Of a stretch of 64,000 nucleotides of DNA, positions 54,689 through 64,000 are shown piece by piece. This DNA comes from Macrolepiota albuminosa (Eukaryota; Basidiomycota; Agaricomycetes; Agaricales; Agaricaceae). The DNA lies in contig JAMWFC010000049.1 in NCBI GenBank assembly GCA_027475525.1, positions 63,297 through 127,296 of the forward strand. Reading direction: 5' to 3'. Made by a program: the position numbers and the translations under genes. A model generated the notes under the pieces. The model was not told the origin of the DNA. It made no database searches and saw only the letters and a program-made list of their open reading frames with translations. Positions within the stretch are counted from its first letter, which is position 1. Every line of letters begins with the position of its first letter.

Positions 54689-55990
54689 TGTTGAAATTGC
54701 CTGTTGCATGCATTTTACTATCCACTATGATCATCATTTGTTGAAATTGCCTGTTACATGCATTCCACTATCCACTATGATTATCATTCTACTACAAGTT
54801 CATTCTATCACATGTATCTACATGTGATTATTCTTTATTCATATGTATATAGTTTTCCAGCAGTATATAAACTGTAGATAGTTTACCTGAAGTCCTCATT
54901 CTTTCTGACTTTGGACTTCAGGTTAGTAGCACTTTACTTTGCTCAATATTATTCTTTCTGACTTTGGACTTCAGCTTTAGTGACAGTTTCTATCCCCTGT
55001 GCTTTGCCTGTCTTCAACAGGTTATAGGCCCCAGCCTCTAAAGCTACAGTTTGAAGTTTTTGTCATTTTACTGCTCTGTATCTGTGCTATAGTCTCTATA
55101 GTGGTTGCAGCTCCCTCTATATACATAGACTCCAAACTATTGGGTGGTGACTCTTAAGTGGGGCTGCTTTATCTTGCCAGTGAAGCCTGACATGCCTAAC
55201 TGAGAGGTGTTACAATTGCAGAGTCTGCAATTACTTAGTTACACTTACTATACCTCACCTTCCTGCTGCACCACTCCTGAGGACCTTACAGAAACCCTGC
55301 CAGTTTTATTAACTGGATTTGTGGCTGAATTCCTTTTGGCACACTAGACATTAGCATTCTATTGCTTTTCAGCATTTCCTGATACTACACTCCACACCAA
55401 CTCTTTCACCATGCCTACTTCTATGCCAGCCTTCAACAAACTCAATTCCCACAATTCTAACTCTTGAGTTGGGGAAATGGAGGCCTATCCTTGCTCTCAG
55501 AATGCCTGGATGCCTATTTCCATGCCTTCTTTGGCTCCTGAACTCTCTGACAAACCTACACCAGAAGAGAAGAGGAAATACAGAGAATGGCAAAAGGAGG
55601 CTAATGTTGCATTTGGTCTGATTTACTTGATGTGGAAGATGATCAAAGAATCCATCTTAATGATCACAAAGATCAACCAGACAAAATGTAGGATGTACTA
55701 AAGCAGATACACATGCAGCAGTGTCCAGGCACTTGCTTTAATGCCTATGATGACTTGTTTTTCATCAGAAAAGAAGAGGATGAGAATTTGTAGACTTTTA
55801 TCAATAGAGTTGAGACTGTGATGAAGAGAATCCAGAATTTGTGCCCTAAAGACTTTGATATTGCTAAACTAGACAATGAATTGTCATCTATAGCATTAAT
55901 CAGGGCACTTCCTGAGGATTTTTCAGCATTTGTATCAACTCTTCTCCTTAAAGATGACTTGGACAAGGCCAAGATTCACCAGGCCTTTGT
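54689..55990 (+). mobile_element. copia family A, copy 3 (5' end only)
   Basis: 5' LTR at 54739-55019, with its first 50 bp present twice (54689-54738). A primer-binding region GGTTATAGGCCCC follows, then a leader and the start of gag (55411). Sequence identity to copia ends abruptly at about 55990, in the gag codons for HQAF(V). One palindromic repeat is present in the LTR. Confidence 0.85.
55411..55990 (+). pseudogene. copia gag fragment
   Basis: Begins with the family ATGCCTACTTCTATGCC and carries EAYPCSQNAWMPISMP and PEEKRKYREWQKEANVA. Broken by a stop after HNSNS (TGG to TGA, near 55467), a 1-base deletion near 55632 and a TGG to TAG near 55688. About 190 codons remain. No zinc knuckle. 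Confidence 0.85.
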
Positions 55991-56012
55991 AAGGTAATTC
56001 TGACCAAACCCC

Positions 56013-57695
56013 AATCACTTCTGAAAGGGGTTAGCATTAGGCGCTGCCATTTGACAAGGCACCTCAATCAGAAGTCTAAAGAATCAATGATGATGGCACA
56101 GGATATATACTCAAGCCTGACATTTTGACTTATCAGAAATTGAAACAATGTTTAGCACTGACATTAGCACTCATGGCATCTGTGAGGGATTTTCTGACCA
56201 TACTCCACAGTGGCCTGGCCAATCAGGATTTATATTAAAAATGAGCAGACTTGTACAATTCTAAGTCAATTTAGAGTTGCCATGTCCAATGGGCTATAAC
56301 GCTGTTGGTTGCCGTCATCCATGTGCTGTTGGTTATTGTTGACAAGTCACCATTAGCTAAGACCACAAGGAGAGGTGCTAATTAATAGTGCTGCAAATGA
56401 ACTTATCTTGGAAATGCAGTAGCGTATAGTATAAAAAATAGCTACTACACATGTATATAACAACAAATCGTAACCCTTTGAATATTTAAGTTACACTCAG
56501 CGTTTAAATTGCACTAGCTTGTCCTAACTTTGTCACTAAATTGGGTGCTAGCTTTGTCTTTATTGTTTTCATTGCTTATGGTGCCACCTACATAGATATT
56601 ACATTGTGCTATTCTTTCTCTTCTCAATATCTTTGCCTAAACCTCAGTGCTTATAACTTGCTAGGTAGCATCAGAGGCACTATTGTCTAGCACATCAAAT
56701 AATTACATCTGCTCAAGCACACTGGGACTCTGCCAGGACTCCTCACAACTACACACACCAGGCACTGGAGACAGTGTTGTACTGCATAATGTCCAGTGCA
56801 CCTAACCACAGTTGACATCATCATTGTTCTGACTTATCTAGTCAGGATATTAAAGTTCTGTCATGCATGATGTCATTAGTGTGACTCCATAGTTGTGTGC
56901 AGGATTACAATGCTATATAATATAACATTGTTTTCAGCACCTGGCATGTGTAAAGTGTGAGGGGTTCCAACAGGGTCCCAGTGTGCTTGAGCCAATAAGA
57001 TGAGGTAATATGCTAGTAAATAGTGCTCTGGACACTATCTAACAAACTATAAATAAGCACCACAGTTCTAACAAAGATATGACAGAAAGATAAAATAGTG
57101 CAATGCAAATGTGCCTGCTGTTGGCACTTGTAGACAATGAAAATAATATAAACAAAGCTAGTACCTAACTTAGTGATGGAGTTAAGTCAAGCTAGTGAGA
57201 TTTGAATGCTAAGTGTAACTGGATTTCAAGAGGTTATAATTTGTTGCTATTTACATGTTTAGTAGCTATCTTTTATACTATGCACTACCTATTTTGAAAA
57301 TAAGTCTATTTGCAGCGCTACCAATTAGTGCCTCTCCTTATAGTTATAGATAACAGCGACCTGTAAACAGTGACCAGCAGCACATGAGTGACAGTGACCA
57401 ACAACATTACAGCCTATTAGCCACAATAACTCTAAAACTACTTAAAATTGTATGAGTCTGCTCACTTTTTAATATAAGTCTGATTGGCCAAGCTACTCCA
57501 GAGTATGGTTGGAAAATCATTGACAGATGTCATAATACAGAAGTGCTAACTCCAGTGCTAAACATTGTACCACTTTTTGATAGGTCAAAGTGTCAGGCTA
57601 GTATATCCTGTTCTGTCATTATTAATTTTTTATACTTCTAATTGAGGTGCCTTAACAAATGGCAGTGCCTAATACTATTCTCTTTTGGAATTGAT
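56013..57695. repeat. large foldback (inverted-repeat) element
   Basis: A near-palindrome of 1.7 kb. The left arm (56013-56840) and right arm (56880-57695) match each other in reverse: ATTAGGCGCTGCCATTTGACAAGGCACCTCAATCAGAAGT opposite TAGAAGTAT-type sequence, then TTTAGCACTG, GGCCAATCAG, GTATAAAAAATAGCTACTA, TTTTCATTG, TTGCTAGGTAGC and GCTCAAGCACACTGGGAC, all mirrored. The centre is only about 40 bp. No open frame. Each arm has a TATA-like GTATAAAA, so the arms may be two promoter-bearing repeats in head-to-head order. Fragments occur at 9141 and 10680. Confidence 0.8.
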
Positions 57696-57992
57696 CAGAG
57701 TTATAAGCTATACAGTCTCAGACACACACAGAACAAGACCATGTTATCTATTAGATGACAATAGCAGATACCAACAGCAGATTATGAATTGCAAAGATAT
57801 TCAAAAGCAAGAGAGAAGGAAAGGAAAAGGAAAAAGGAAAATAATGTCAGTGGACCTTAACATCCTGACTTATCTAGTCAGGTCATTAAAGTTCTATCAG
57901 ATATGATGTTATTAGTGTATTGGTTGTAATATGTGATGTATTGTATGTAGTAATTGTATATAGAATTACAAGGGTTTGATCAAAGTCACCTC
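57696..57992. other. short gene-free stretch
   Basis: No gene seen. 57867-57920 (CTGACTTATCTAGTCAGGTCATTAAAG...) repeats 56829-56885 at the centre of the foldback element. A purine-rich stretch (AAGGAAAAGG) lies at about 57815. Confidence 0.45.
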
Positions 57993-58077
57993 TGTCAGGA
58001 GACTCCTCATTTCTTCCTTTCTTCACTCCTTATTTCTTTACTCTCCTTTTATTCATTCTCTTATTTTTGTAATCCCG
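57993..58077 (+). repeat. family D LTR fragment (5' part)
   Basis: TGTCAGGAGACTCCTCATTTC and following pyrimidine-rich sequence match 4932-5020. It is cut by the LTR of copia family B at 58078. Confidence 0.75.
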
Positions 58078-58361
58078 GACCTAGTGAGATACGAACAAAG
58101 AAAAAGCCTCAGTGTCGTTCCAATGATGGAGGAAACAACTATATTTTTATTGTACCTAGTGAGATACGAACAAAGAAAACTGTGTGATAAAGTTACAATA
58201 AGTATATCTGTTTGTCAGGAAGTGATTGCAGACTTACAGCCTCAGTGTCGTTCCAATGATGAAGGAAACAACTGAGACTGCAAGGAAGCAAAGCACAGGC
58301 AATGTGGCAATTAGTCACGTGAGAGATCGGATGCGGAGACTAGATAGGAGATACTCCAACA
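58078..58361 (-). repeat. 3' LTR of copia family B
   Basis: 284 bp. It has two internal repeats, each present twice: CCTAGTGAGATACGAACAAAG (from about 58080 and 58157) and AGCCTCAGTGTCGTTCCAAT (from about 58106 and 58239). Confidence 0.85.
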
Positions 58362-58409
58362 CAACCCCATCACCGCAGGAAAAAGGAACATGAAAAAGTA
58401 AAGACCTGG

Positions 58410-61400
58410 TTAATGACGAACAATGCTGAGCCCAAGTACAAAGCATTCATGGAGTACGCAAGGTAGGGCCTTCGTGAGAATGTCTGCAACCATTTCTAAT
58501 GTCGAAACCCAGGTGGGTTCAAATGATCCAGAATGAAAATGCTCGCGAATGAAATGGTAGCGAATATCGATATGTTTAGAGCGAGAGTTGGTAGAATTGG
58601 ACTTGGCAATATCAATGGTGCTTTTATTGTCGCAGATAAGAGGAAAGGGTTGAGGAACTGGTAGAGAGAGCAATGTTAGCAGCAAGTGAATCCAGATAGC
58701 GTCATGCATGGCATGTGCCATCGACATATACTCTGCCTCGGTTGAGGAAAGAGCCACCATGCATTGCCGAACAGAAGACCAAGACACCAGAGAGGAAAAA
58801 AGGAAGAATGTGTAGCCTGATACACTTCGTCGAGTTGATGAGTCCAATGCCCAATCCGCATCAACGAAACCACATCCACGGGGAAGTAAAAGATGTATGG
58901 GAGGATGATCTTCAGGTTCCGTAAAATTGTAGAGTAGGGCAAAGTCTATGGTGCCTGATAAGTATCTCAGAACCCCTTTTGCAGCGAGAAGATGAGAGTG
59001 CGTAGGACAAGAGTTGTATTGGCCCAAGCTCATTGCCGTAAAGGCCAAATCAGGCCATGTACATAAGCTGAGGTAGAGAATAGAACCGACTAAGCATTGA
59101 TAATGTAATTTCAAGTTATCGTCCGATATATCTGGAAGTGAGTTTGGAGGTGGATCAGGAAGGGAATGGAGAGAGTGATAGAGCGGGACTGCAGTGGACT
59201 TGGCCTCAAGGAGGTTGTAGGTCGAGAGTAAGTCTGTTACAAAGCCTTTTTGGGAGAGCCAGAGTTTGCGTTGAGAGCGGTCCCTGTCAACTCGAATTCC
59301 CAGGTACAGTGTCATAGGACCTGAGTCAACGACTTCAAACTTTTCATTCAGGCGCTTTATAAGCCAGCGGTATAATTGAGCTGAATTTGTTGTGTTCAAT
59401 CCGTCATCAACATGTACGCAAATGATGATAAAGAGCTTTGAGCCATCAGGAGGCATTGAAATCGAAGGATCCGGTGGTGCATTAAAGTAGCCAAGGAATA
59501 CCACGTGGTCAACTTCGCAACGAGTGAGACCTAGGTCCTCAAGGGCCTGACGAAGAATGCTATACCACTCGTGAGAAGATTGTTTGAGGCCATATAAGGC
59601 CTGGAGGAGGTGGTAACATGAAGAAGGGTCGGCCTCAGGGAAACCAAGCACCTGCTTACAGTATACTTTGTGAGAGAGAGGAGCGTTCAAGAAAGCTGTT
59701 TTGACATCAAATGTAAAAAAATGAAAATCGTGTTTGGCTGCATAAGCAAGGGTGATCCTGATGCTCATAAGTTTTGCAACCGGAGCGTACGTGGTTCCAT
59801 AATCTTCTGGGTGCTGACTGAATCCTTGAGCAATGAGGCAAGCCTTTTCCTTGCCATGAATAACCAATCCATCAGCATCTAACTTATGGGCAAAGACCCA
59901 ACAGACACCAATAGGTTTGTGACCATTTGGTAAGGGTGCAATTTGAAAAACGCCTTGAGACCGAAGACTATCCATTTCCCGTTGCATGGCGGCATGCCAT
60001 ACTTCTGCATCAGGTCGCCGAATCGCTTTGTTGTAGTGTTCAGAGGGTTTGGAAGTATCAAATGGGTGTGATGTCTTAAAGGGAATGGGATCAGGTCCAT
60101 AAGCTATGAAAGCCTTGTATTCCAAAATAGTGGCCATTTTAAGAGCATTTGCTTTCACAGAAGAGTCCGAGAAAGGCAAAGCCACAAGCAGAGACTGGAA
60201 ATCATGGATTGCAGGCAAGACTTGGTCCGGTAATAAGGCACAAGCAGCACAATCAGCACGAAGATGTACAAGGCGCTCATTTCGTGTAGCCATATCCTCA
60301 TTGTAAGCACGCCCTTTTGTAGTCAGAATGATAGTTCGACAAGTACAATTTGGAATTGATTCCGGTGGTATTTCAGATGAAGGCAAAATAGGAGGCAGAG
60401 GTGTGGCAGAACGCGGTGGTGAAACTGAGGCAGGTGGGGAAGAATATTCATTGGGTACTGAATGCAGACGGGGTAATAAATGGTCATAATGCTGAACAGT
60501 AGATTCTAGCATAGAAGTTGGTTGAGGTATTGACGTTGATATGCGCTGAATAGCATGAGGACGTAAGTGACCTGGAACCGATTCATCGAATATAACATCC
60601 CTTGAGAAAAAATACTTTCCATGTAGGTCACGTACCCTCCAGCCTAATCTATCCTCATCACAACCCACGAAGATGGCTTCAAATCGTCTACCTGAGCCTT
60701 TGGCCCAAACCTCACTAGGATACAGAACGAAGCAATGACAATCCCACACACGAAGATGAGATAAGTCTGGTTTCTTGCCTTCCATGACTTCATAAGGTAG
60801 ACGTAGAGAGACGATTTCGTAGATACTGAGCTGTGAGGATAGCGTCCCCAAGAAAGGACATCGGAAGACCTGACCATGCCATCATGGCTTGAGCAGAGTC
60901 TTCTATTGTCCTAATGTAACATTCAGCTTTGCCGTTTTGCTGATGCGCGTACGGCGCTGTCGTTTGGTGTGTGATGCCTTGAGAAATCAAGTATTTATGC
61001 ATTTCGCCAGAAACAAATTCCTTTGCATTATCTGAATGAACTGCATGGACCCGGTTCCCAGATTTTAGTTCCCAGGAGGCTTCAACACGTTTGAAATGTG
61101 GAACAGCCTGAGTACATGATGATAATAAGGTGGTGCTGCCAAAATTCAAGCAGTCATCCAGAATGGAGTGGAAATGATTTGCACGACCATTGGAGAATGC
61201 AATAGGAAACGGGCCACATAAATTCATATGAAGGAGATCATATATGGCAGATGCACAATAGTTCAAATGCTCAAACGGTCTAGCAGGATGCTTGCCAAGG
61301 ATGCAAGGAATGCAGTGGTCATTAGTAAATGAACCTTCGTATTCAACCCCAGAAGCATAGTTCTTTGTAAGGACTGCTTTCATGGTATCATGACCCAGAT

Positions 61401-61757
61401 GGCCAAAACGAGCATGCCAAAGTTCTGGCATGATATCAAGACGAGGAAATGAATTCAAAACCAAGGTGGGAAAGGCGGTTGGTGAGCAAGTGGATTGATG
61501 CGTAGGAAGGACGAAATCACAATATAAAAATGAAAGGTGATTGTGAACAGATGCCTTGATAGAGTCACCTTAAAGCGAGGAGCACGAAGGTGGAAAAAAT
61601 ATTGACATGGAGCCTTTCTCAAAGATCAGTTTCAAGTCATGCTCAACCATCGATCCTACAGAAAGAAGATTGATCGGTATGTCTGGTGCATGGAGGCAGT
61701 CTTCTAAGGTAATGATGATATTTTTGCCATCAGCATGAGTGCAAAAACGGGCTTGGC
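58410..61757 (-). pseudogene. copia family B pol, frameshifted and truncated
   Basis: Two long frames. 61464-60790: integrase with zinc-binding LWHARFGHLGHDT and CIPCILGKH, then LLHMNLCGPFP, VHSDNAKEF and HQQNGKAECYIRT. The first of the three acidic residues is Asn (GAT to AAT), which should kill the enzyme. 60851-58410 (813 codons): integrase tail, linker, RT with TFDVKTAFLNAPL and catalytic HVDDGLN, and RNase H with FVDADWALD, LSSTEAEYMSMA and CDNKSTIDIAKS. The two overlap in different frames at 60790-60851. Upstream, 61570-61757 has LEDCLHAPDIPINLLSVG of the pre-integrase part, separated by further stops. Well preserved but inactive. Confidence 0.88.
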
Positions 61758-62574
61758 TGTCAGGTTCCGCTGAGTCGGGGGCTTTCTGGAAAAGCAATCG
61801 CCCTTACAATGCAGACTTGACCCACAGATACTTGGGTGTCTGAAACTCCGGGGCTAGGACTCCGGGGTTCAAGATGTGGACAGGGGTAATCCCGGGAGAG
61901 GGAACTTGGTCCGGGGGTTTTGGGTTGTGAGTAGCTGGAGGACTCAGGTGGGGGTCGAGTCGTGAACCGGAGGTTCTAAGACGAGACCAAGTTAGCAAAT
62001 TAAAGTCGCAAAGTGCGTATCAATCTTAGAGCACGTGAGTATTCAAGCGTGCCAGTCAAAGCGTGCCAGTCAATGCGTACCAGTCAAATAGAGGGCACAA
62101 TCTTAGAGCACGTGAGTATTCAAGCGTGCCAGTCAAAGCGTGCCAGTCAATGCGTACCAGTCAAATAGAGGGCACGCAACAATTCAAGTAACCAAGTGAA
62201 AACAGTGTAAGCAGTGTAATATCAAGACTAACGAATACAACGGGAACTACGCTATAAGTACTACGGGACTGGGTCTCGGGGCTCTGGGGTATCTGGGATG
62301 GGTTCTGGGAGTCATTGAGTAGTGGGCAGGGACTGTATACCTGGATCGCGTGTGTGGGGCACACGATCAATTGGTGTGGAGAGAGCTGTGATGCGTGATG
62401 TGCGTGATCCGATTGTTGATCGGAGCTGGTGGCAGCTGATGGCAGTCTTTGATGCACGTGATGGCGGTGCCGGTAGTTGTGATGGCGTGGCGTGTCCTGT
62501 GGGGTCGGAGAGAGGGTCCCAGATGGTGTTCCGGGAGTGTCCCGGGGCGGGTCCAGAGGGAAGGGGTCATGACA
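61758..62574 (-). repeat. 3' LTR of family C gypsy
   Basis: 817 bp, plus strand TGTCAGGTTCCGCTGAGTCG ... GGGTCATGACA, GC-rich. It contains a tandem duplication of about 78 bp (ATCTTAGAGCACGTGAGTATTCAAGCG, starts near 62021 and 62099). The adjoining minus-strand tract CTGAGGGGGGGGTGA (62575-62590) is a polypurine tract, so this is the 3' LTR of a minus-strand element whose body lies to the right. Confidence 0.82.
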
Positions 62575-62707
62575 TCACCCCCCCCTCAGCGCCGAGACCC
62601 TCCGAGGCGCACGTAGCTAGTGGTCCAGACCGGGGTCCAATCGTGGGATCCGGCACCTGACCTGCCACATATTGAAAAAAAAAAAAATTCTGCCACCAAA
62701 CTCACCC

Positions 62708-64000
62708 ATGTCGCACACACCTACCCATTCTCTGACACCTCCCGCTACAAACGAAATCGCGCCCCTGATCGCATGGGAGGCCTGGGACGTGAGATATCGG
62801 CGCCAGCTCGACCGGAAACACGTGGCAGCGCTAGCGCAATGTGAGTGTGTTCGCGATGTTCCGCTTACCGCAGCTGATTTTCTCCTTCAGAACAACGATT
62901 TTCCCCTGCTCTGGAGGCAGGCCCCAGCCGTCTTTTGGAGCCTGCCTCTGGTGGCCCCCCGGAGTCGTCCCCTGGTCATCCCCTGGTCATCCCATGTCTA
63001 CTTTTGCGTGGATGACCGTCCGCCCCCTGCACCCACCTCCTCGTCCCAGGCTGACCGCCCCCTGTTTTTGCCGTTCCGGGATGGCAGTGGGGGCCGTTTC
63101 CGAAGTCCCAGAGGACCGGCACGTGGCATGGGCAGGCGTTTCGCAAGAACAGTTTGGGGAGGCCCTGGAGAGGCCTCGGGGTTTGCCCACTCATGTCTGG
63201 TGTGTGAGCAACGGGCCGGTAAGCGAGTTCGTACCTCTGGTTTTGCCGCTGACCTCAGCACAGTGTCTGCACTGCGCTCACCGGGGGGTTATCTGTTTGT
63301 TTGAGGTCCCAGGCCCCTCGTCCTGCTGGGACACGTCTGTGTGCGAGGCGTGCCACCTCAATCATGAACGGTGTTCCGTGTCGGCATTGTGGAGGGCGCG
63401 TTGTGTCTCGAGGGAGCAGGGGTAGCTGCTGGGGGGGATTACCTGGAGGATGGGCGTCGAGAGGGATTGGGTGGCGGAGCTGGAGGGGGGGGCCACAGGT
63501 GGTGCCCGTGGGGGGTCCAAGAGGGAAGTCGGAGAGCGAGGGTGCCCTTCGGGTGGGGGGCCGGGGCCGGCCCGTGGTCCTCATCACGCGCCGGGTGACC
63601 CAGGCCAGAGGGAGCTGGGAGGGGCGCGGGGGGTGCCCTGATAAGGGGAAGCAGCGGGCGTCGCCAAGCCCGTCCCCCGGGCCTTCCAAGAGGGCGCATC
63701 TGCCCTCTGAGACCCCACCTCTGGTTTCTCCGCCATGTCTGTCCCCGGCAGTGTTCTCCCCCCTGTCCAGGAGGCCCCTGGGTGTCAGTATCGGGGACTT
63801 GCAGGAGTGCCTGGGGCGGGCCGAGCGGGAGCGTGAGGAGGGGATTAGGGAGGAGGCCGCCATTTGGAGGGGCCTGGAGGAGGGTCGGGAGGTGGCGCTT
63901 CGGGACCTGGAGGAGGCCAGGGCTGCCCGGGGGGAGGCCAAGGCTGAGTTGAAGGCGCTGAGGGCAAGGCTGGAGCAGGGGGCGGGGTTCCCGGAGAATC
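62708..64000 (+). CDS. opposite-strand accessory gene of family C gypsy (partial)
   Basis: Same position and strand relative to the LTR as the genes at 17719 and 27652. Visible parts: MSHTPTHSLTPPATNEIAPL and RYRRQLDRKHVAALA (from 62708), an open segment with EDRHVAWAGVSQEQF (near 63110), a Cys-rich exon with CLHCAHRGVIC, SCWDTSVCEAC and HERCS (63263-63383), then a Glu/Arg-rich coiled coil (REREEGIREEA, LRDLEEARAARGEAKAEL; 63810-63970). Exons change frame with GT...AG-like borders, not all resolved. Unlike G1 and G2 it is GC-rich and shows no obvious decay, so this family may be younger. It runs off the right edge. Function unknown. Confidence 0.65.

Larger units (their letters stand above)
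58078..61757 (-). mobile_element. copia family B retrotransposon, 5' end lost
   Basis: Minus-strand copia element: 3' LTR 58078-58361 (minus TGTTGGAGTATCTCC ... GGTCCGGGATTACA), polypurine tract GCGGTGATGGGGTTG (58362-58376, minus), and pol from 58410 up to 61757, where a family C gypsy LTR interrupts it. It lies in a family D LTR. The rest (gag, 5' LTR) is beyond the interruption and not in the window. Confidence 0.85.

Noticed and set aside
54511..54744. A 77-codon plus-strand ORF as a small gene
   Set aside because: It spans the end of a decayed LTR and the start of a copia LTR, so it is chance reading through repeats.
62976..63941. Long minus-strand ORFs in the GC-rich right end
   Set aside because: High GC content reduces stop codons in all frames. 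The plus strand has the Cys-rich and coiled-coil blocks shared with G2; the minus-strand translations are low-complexity Pro/Arg/Ser.

Overview
The window looks like a transposon-rich stretch of a basidiomycete (probably Agaricomycete) genome. The host genes have many phase-varied introns of about 45-65 bp, their encoded proteins look like Agaricomycete families, and the mobile elements are copia and gypsy retrotransposons with fungal-type gag, a Tc1/mariner element and a tyrosine-recombinase (Ngaro/DIRS-like) reverse-transcriptase relic. Assignments rest on reading motifs by eye; no database search or alignment program was run.

Host genes occupy only about 8.3 kb (39.7-48.0 kb). From left to right they are a URC4/DUF1688 uracil-catabolism protein (minus, 7 exons, 434 aa), a multi-pass membrane protein of unknown function (minus, about 10 exons), a mitochondrial ACOT9-type acyl-CoA thioesterase (plus, 11 exons, 466 aa) and a squalene epoxidase (plus, 5 exons, 510 aa). 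The exon sums of the three complete genes divide by three and their domain motifs are in place, so they look functional. The thioesterase/epoxidase intergenic region has been duplicated locally and carries a dead copy of the start of the epoxidase gene.

Left of the island is a nested pile of elements. A single LTR (family C) with a 5-bp CAACC target duplication is split over 29 kb (10139-39160). Inside it lie a foldback fragment, a full-length copia element (10928-16294) with an uninterrupted 1426-aa gag-pol ORF, and a gypsy element G1 (16607-38985). G1 is itself split by a second gypsy, G2 (26571-37351), and also carries a solo copia LTR and a tRNA-derived SINE-like insert. Further left (1-10 kb) are an Ngaro-like RT relic, a decayed copia copy with a solo LTR inside it, a Tc1 element with about 215-bp terminal inverted repeats, and gypsy and MITE scraps.

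Right of the island (48-64 kb) is AT-rich, gene-free DNA with hairpin repeats, a MITE, solo LTRs, an internally inverted gypsy relic, a truncated copia copy, a 1.7-kb foldback element, a second copia family (58078-61757) and, at the right edge, the 3' LTR of a GC-rich family C gypsy.

The most interesting signal is that three gypsy families (G1, G2 and family C) share an unusual layout. Between pol and the 3' LTR each carries an intron-containing gene on the opposite strand, convergent with gag-pol. It encodes a conserved N-terminal region, an acidic/coiled-coil middle, a Cys-rich putative zinc module and a conserved C-terminal region. Most copies here are dead, and the stops that can be aligned to an intact relative are C-to-T or G-to-A changes, as expected from cytosine methylation/deamination or RIP-like mutation.
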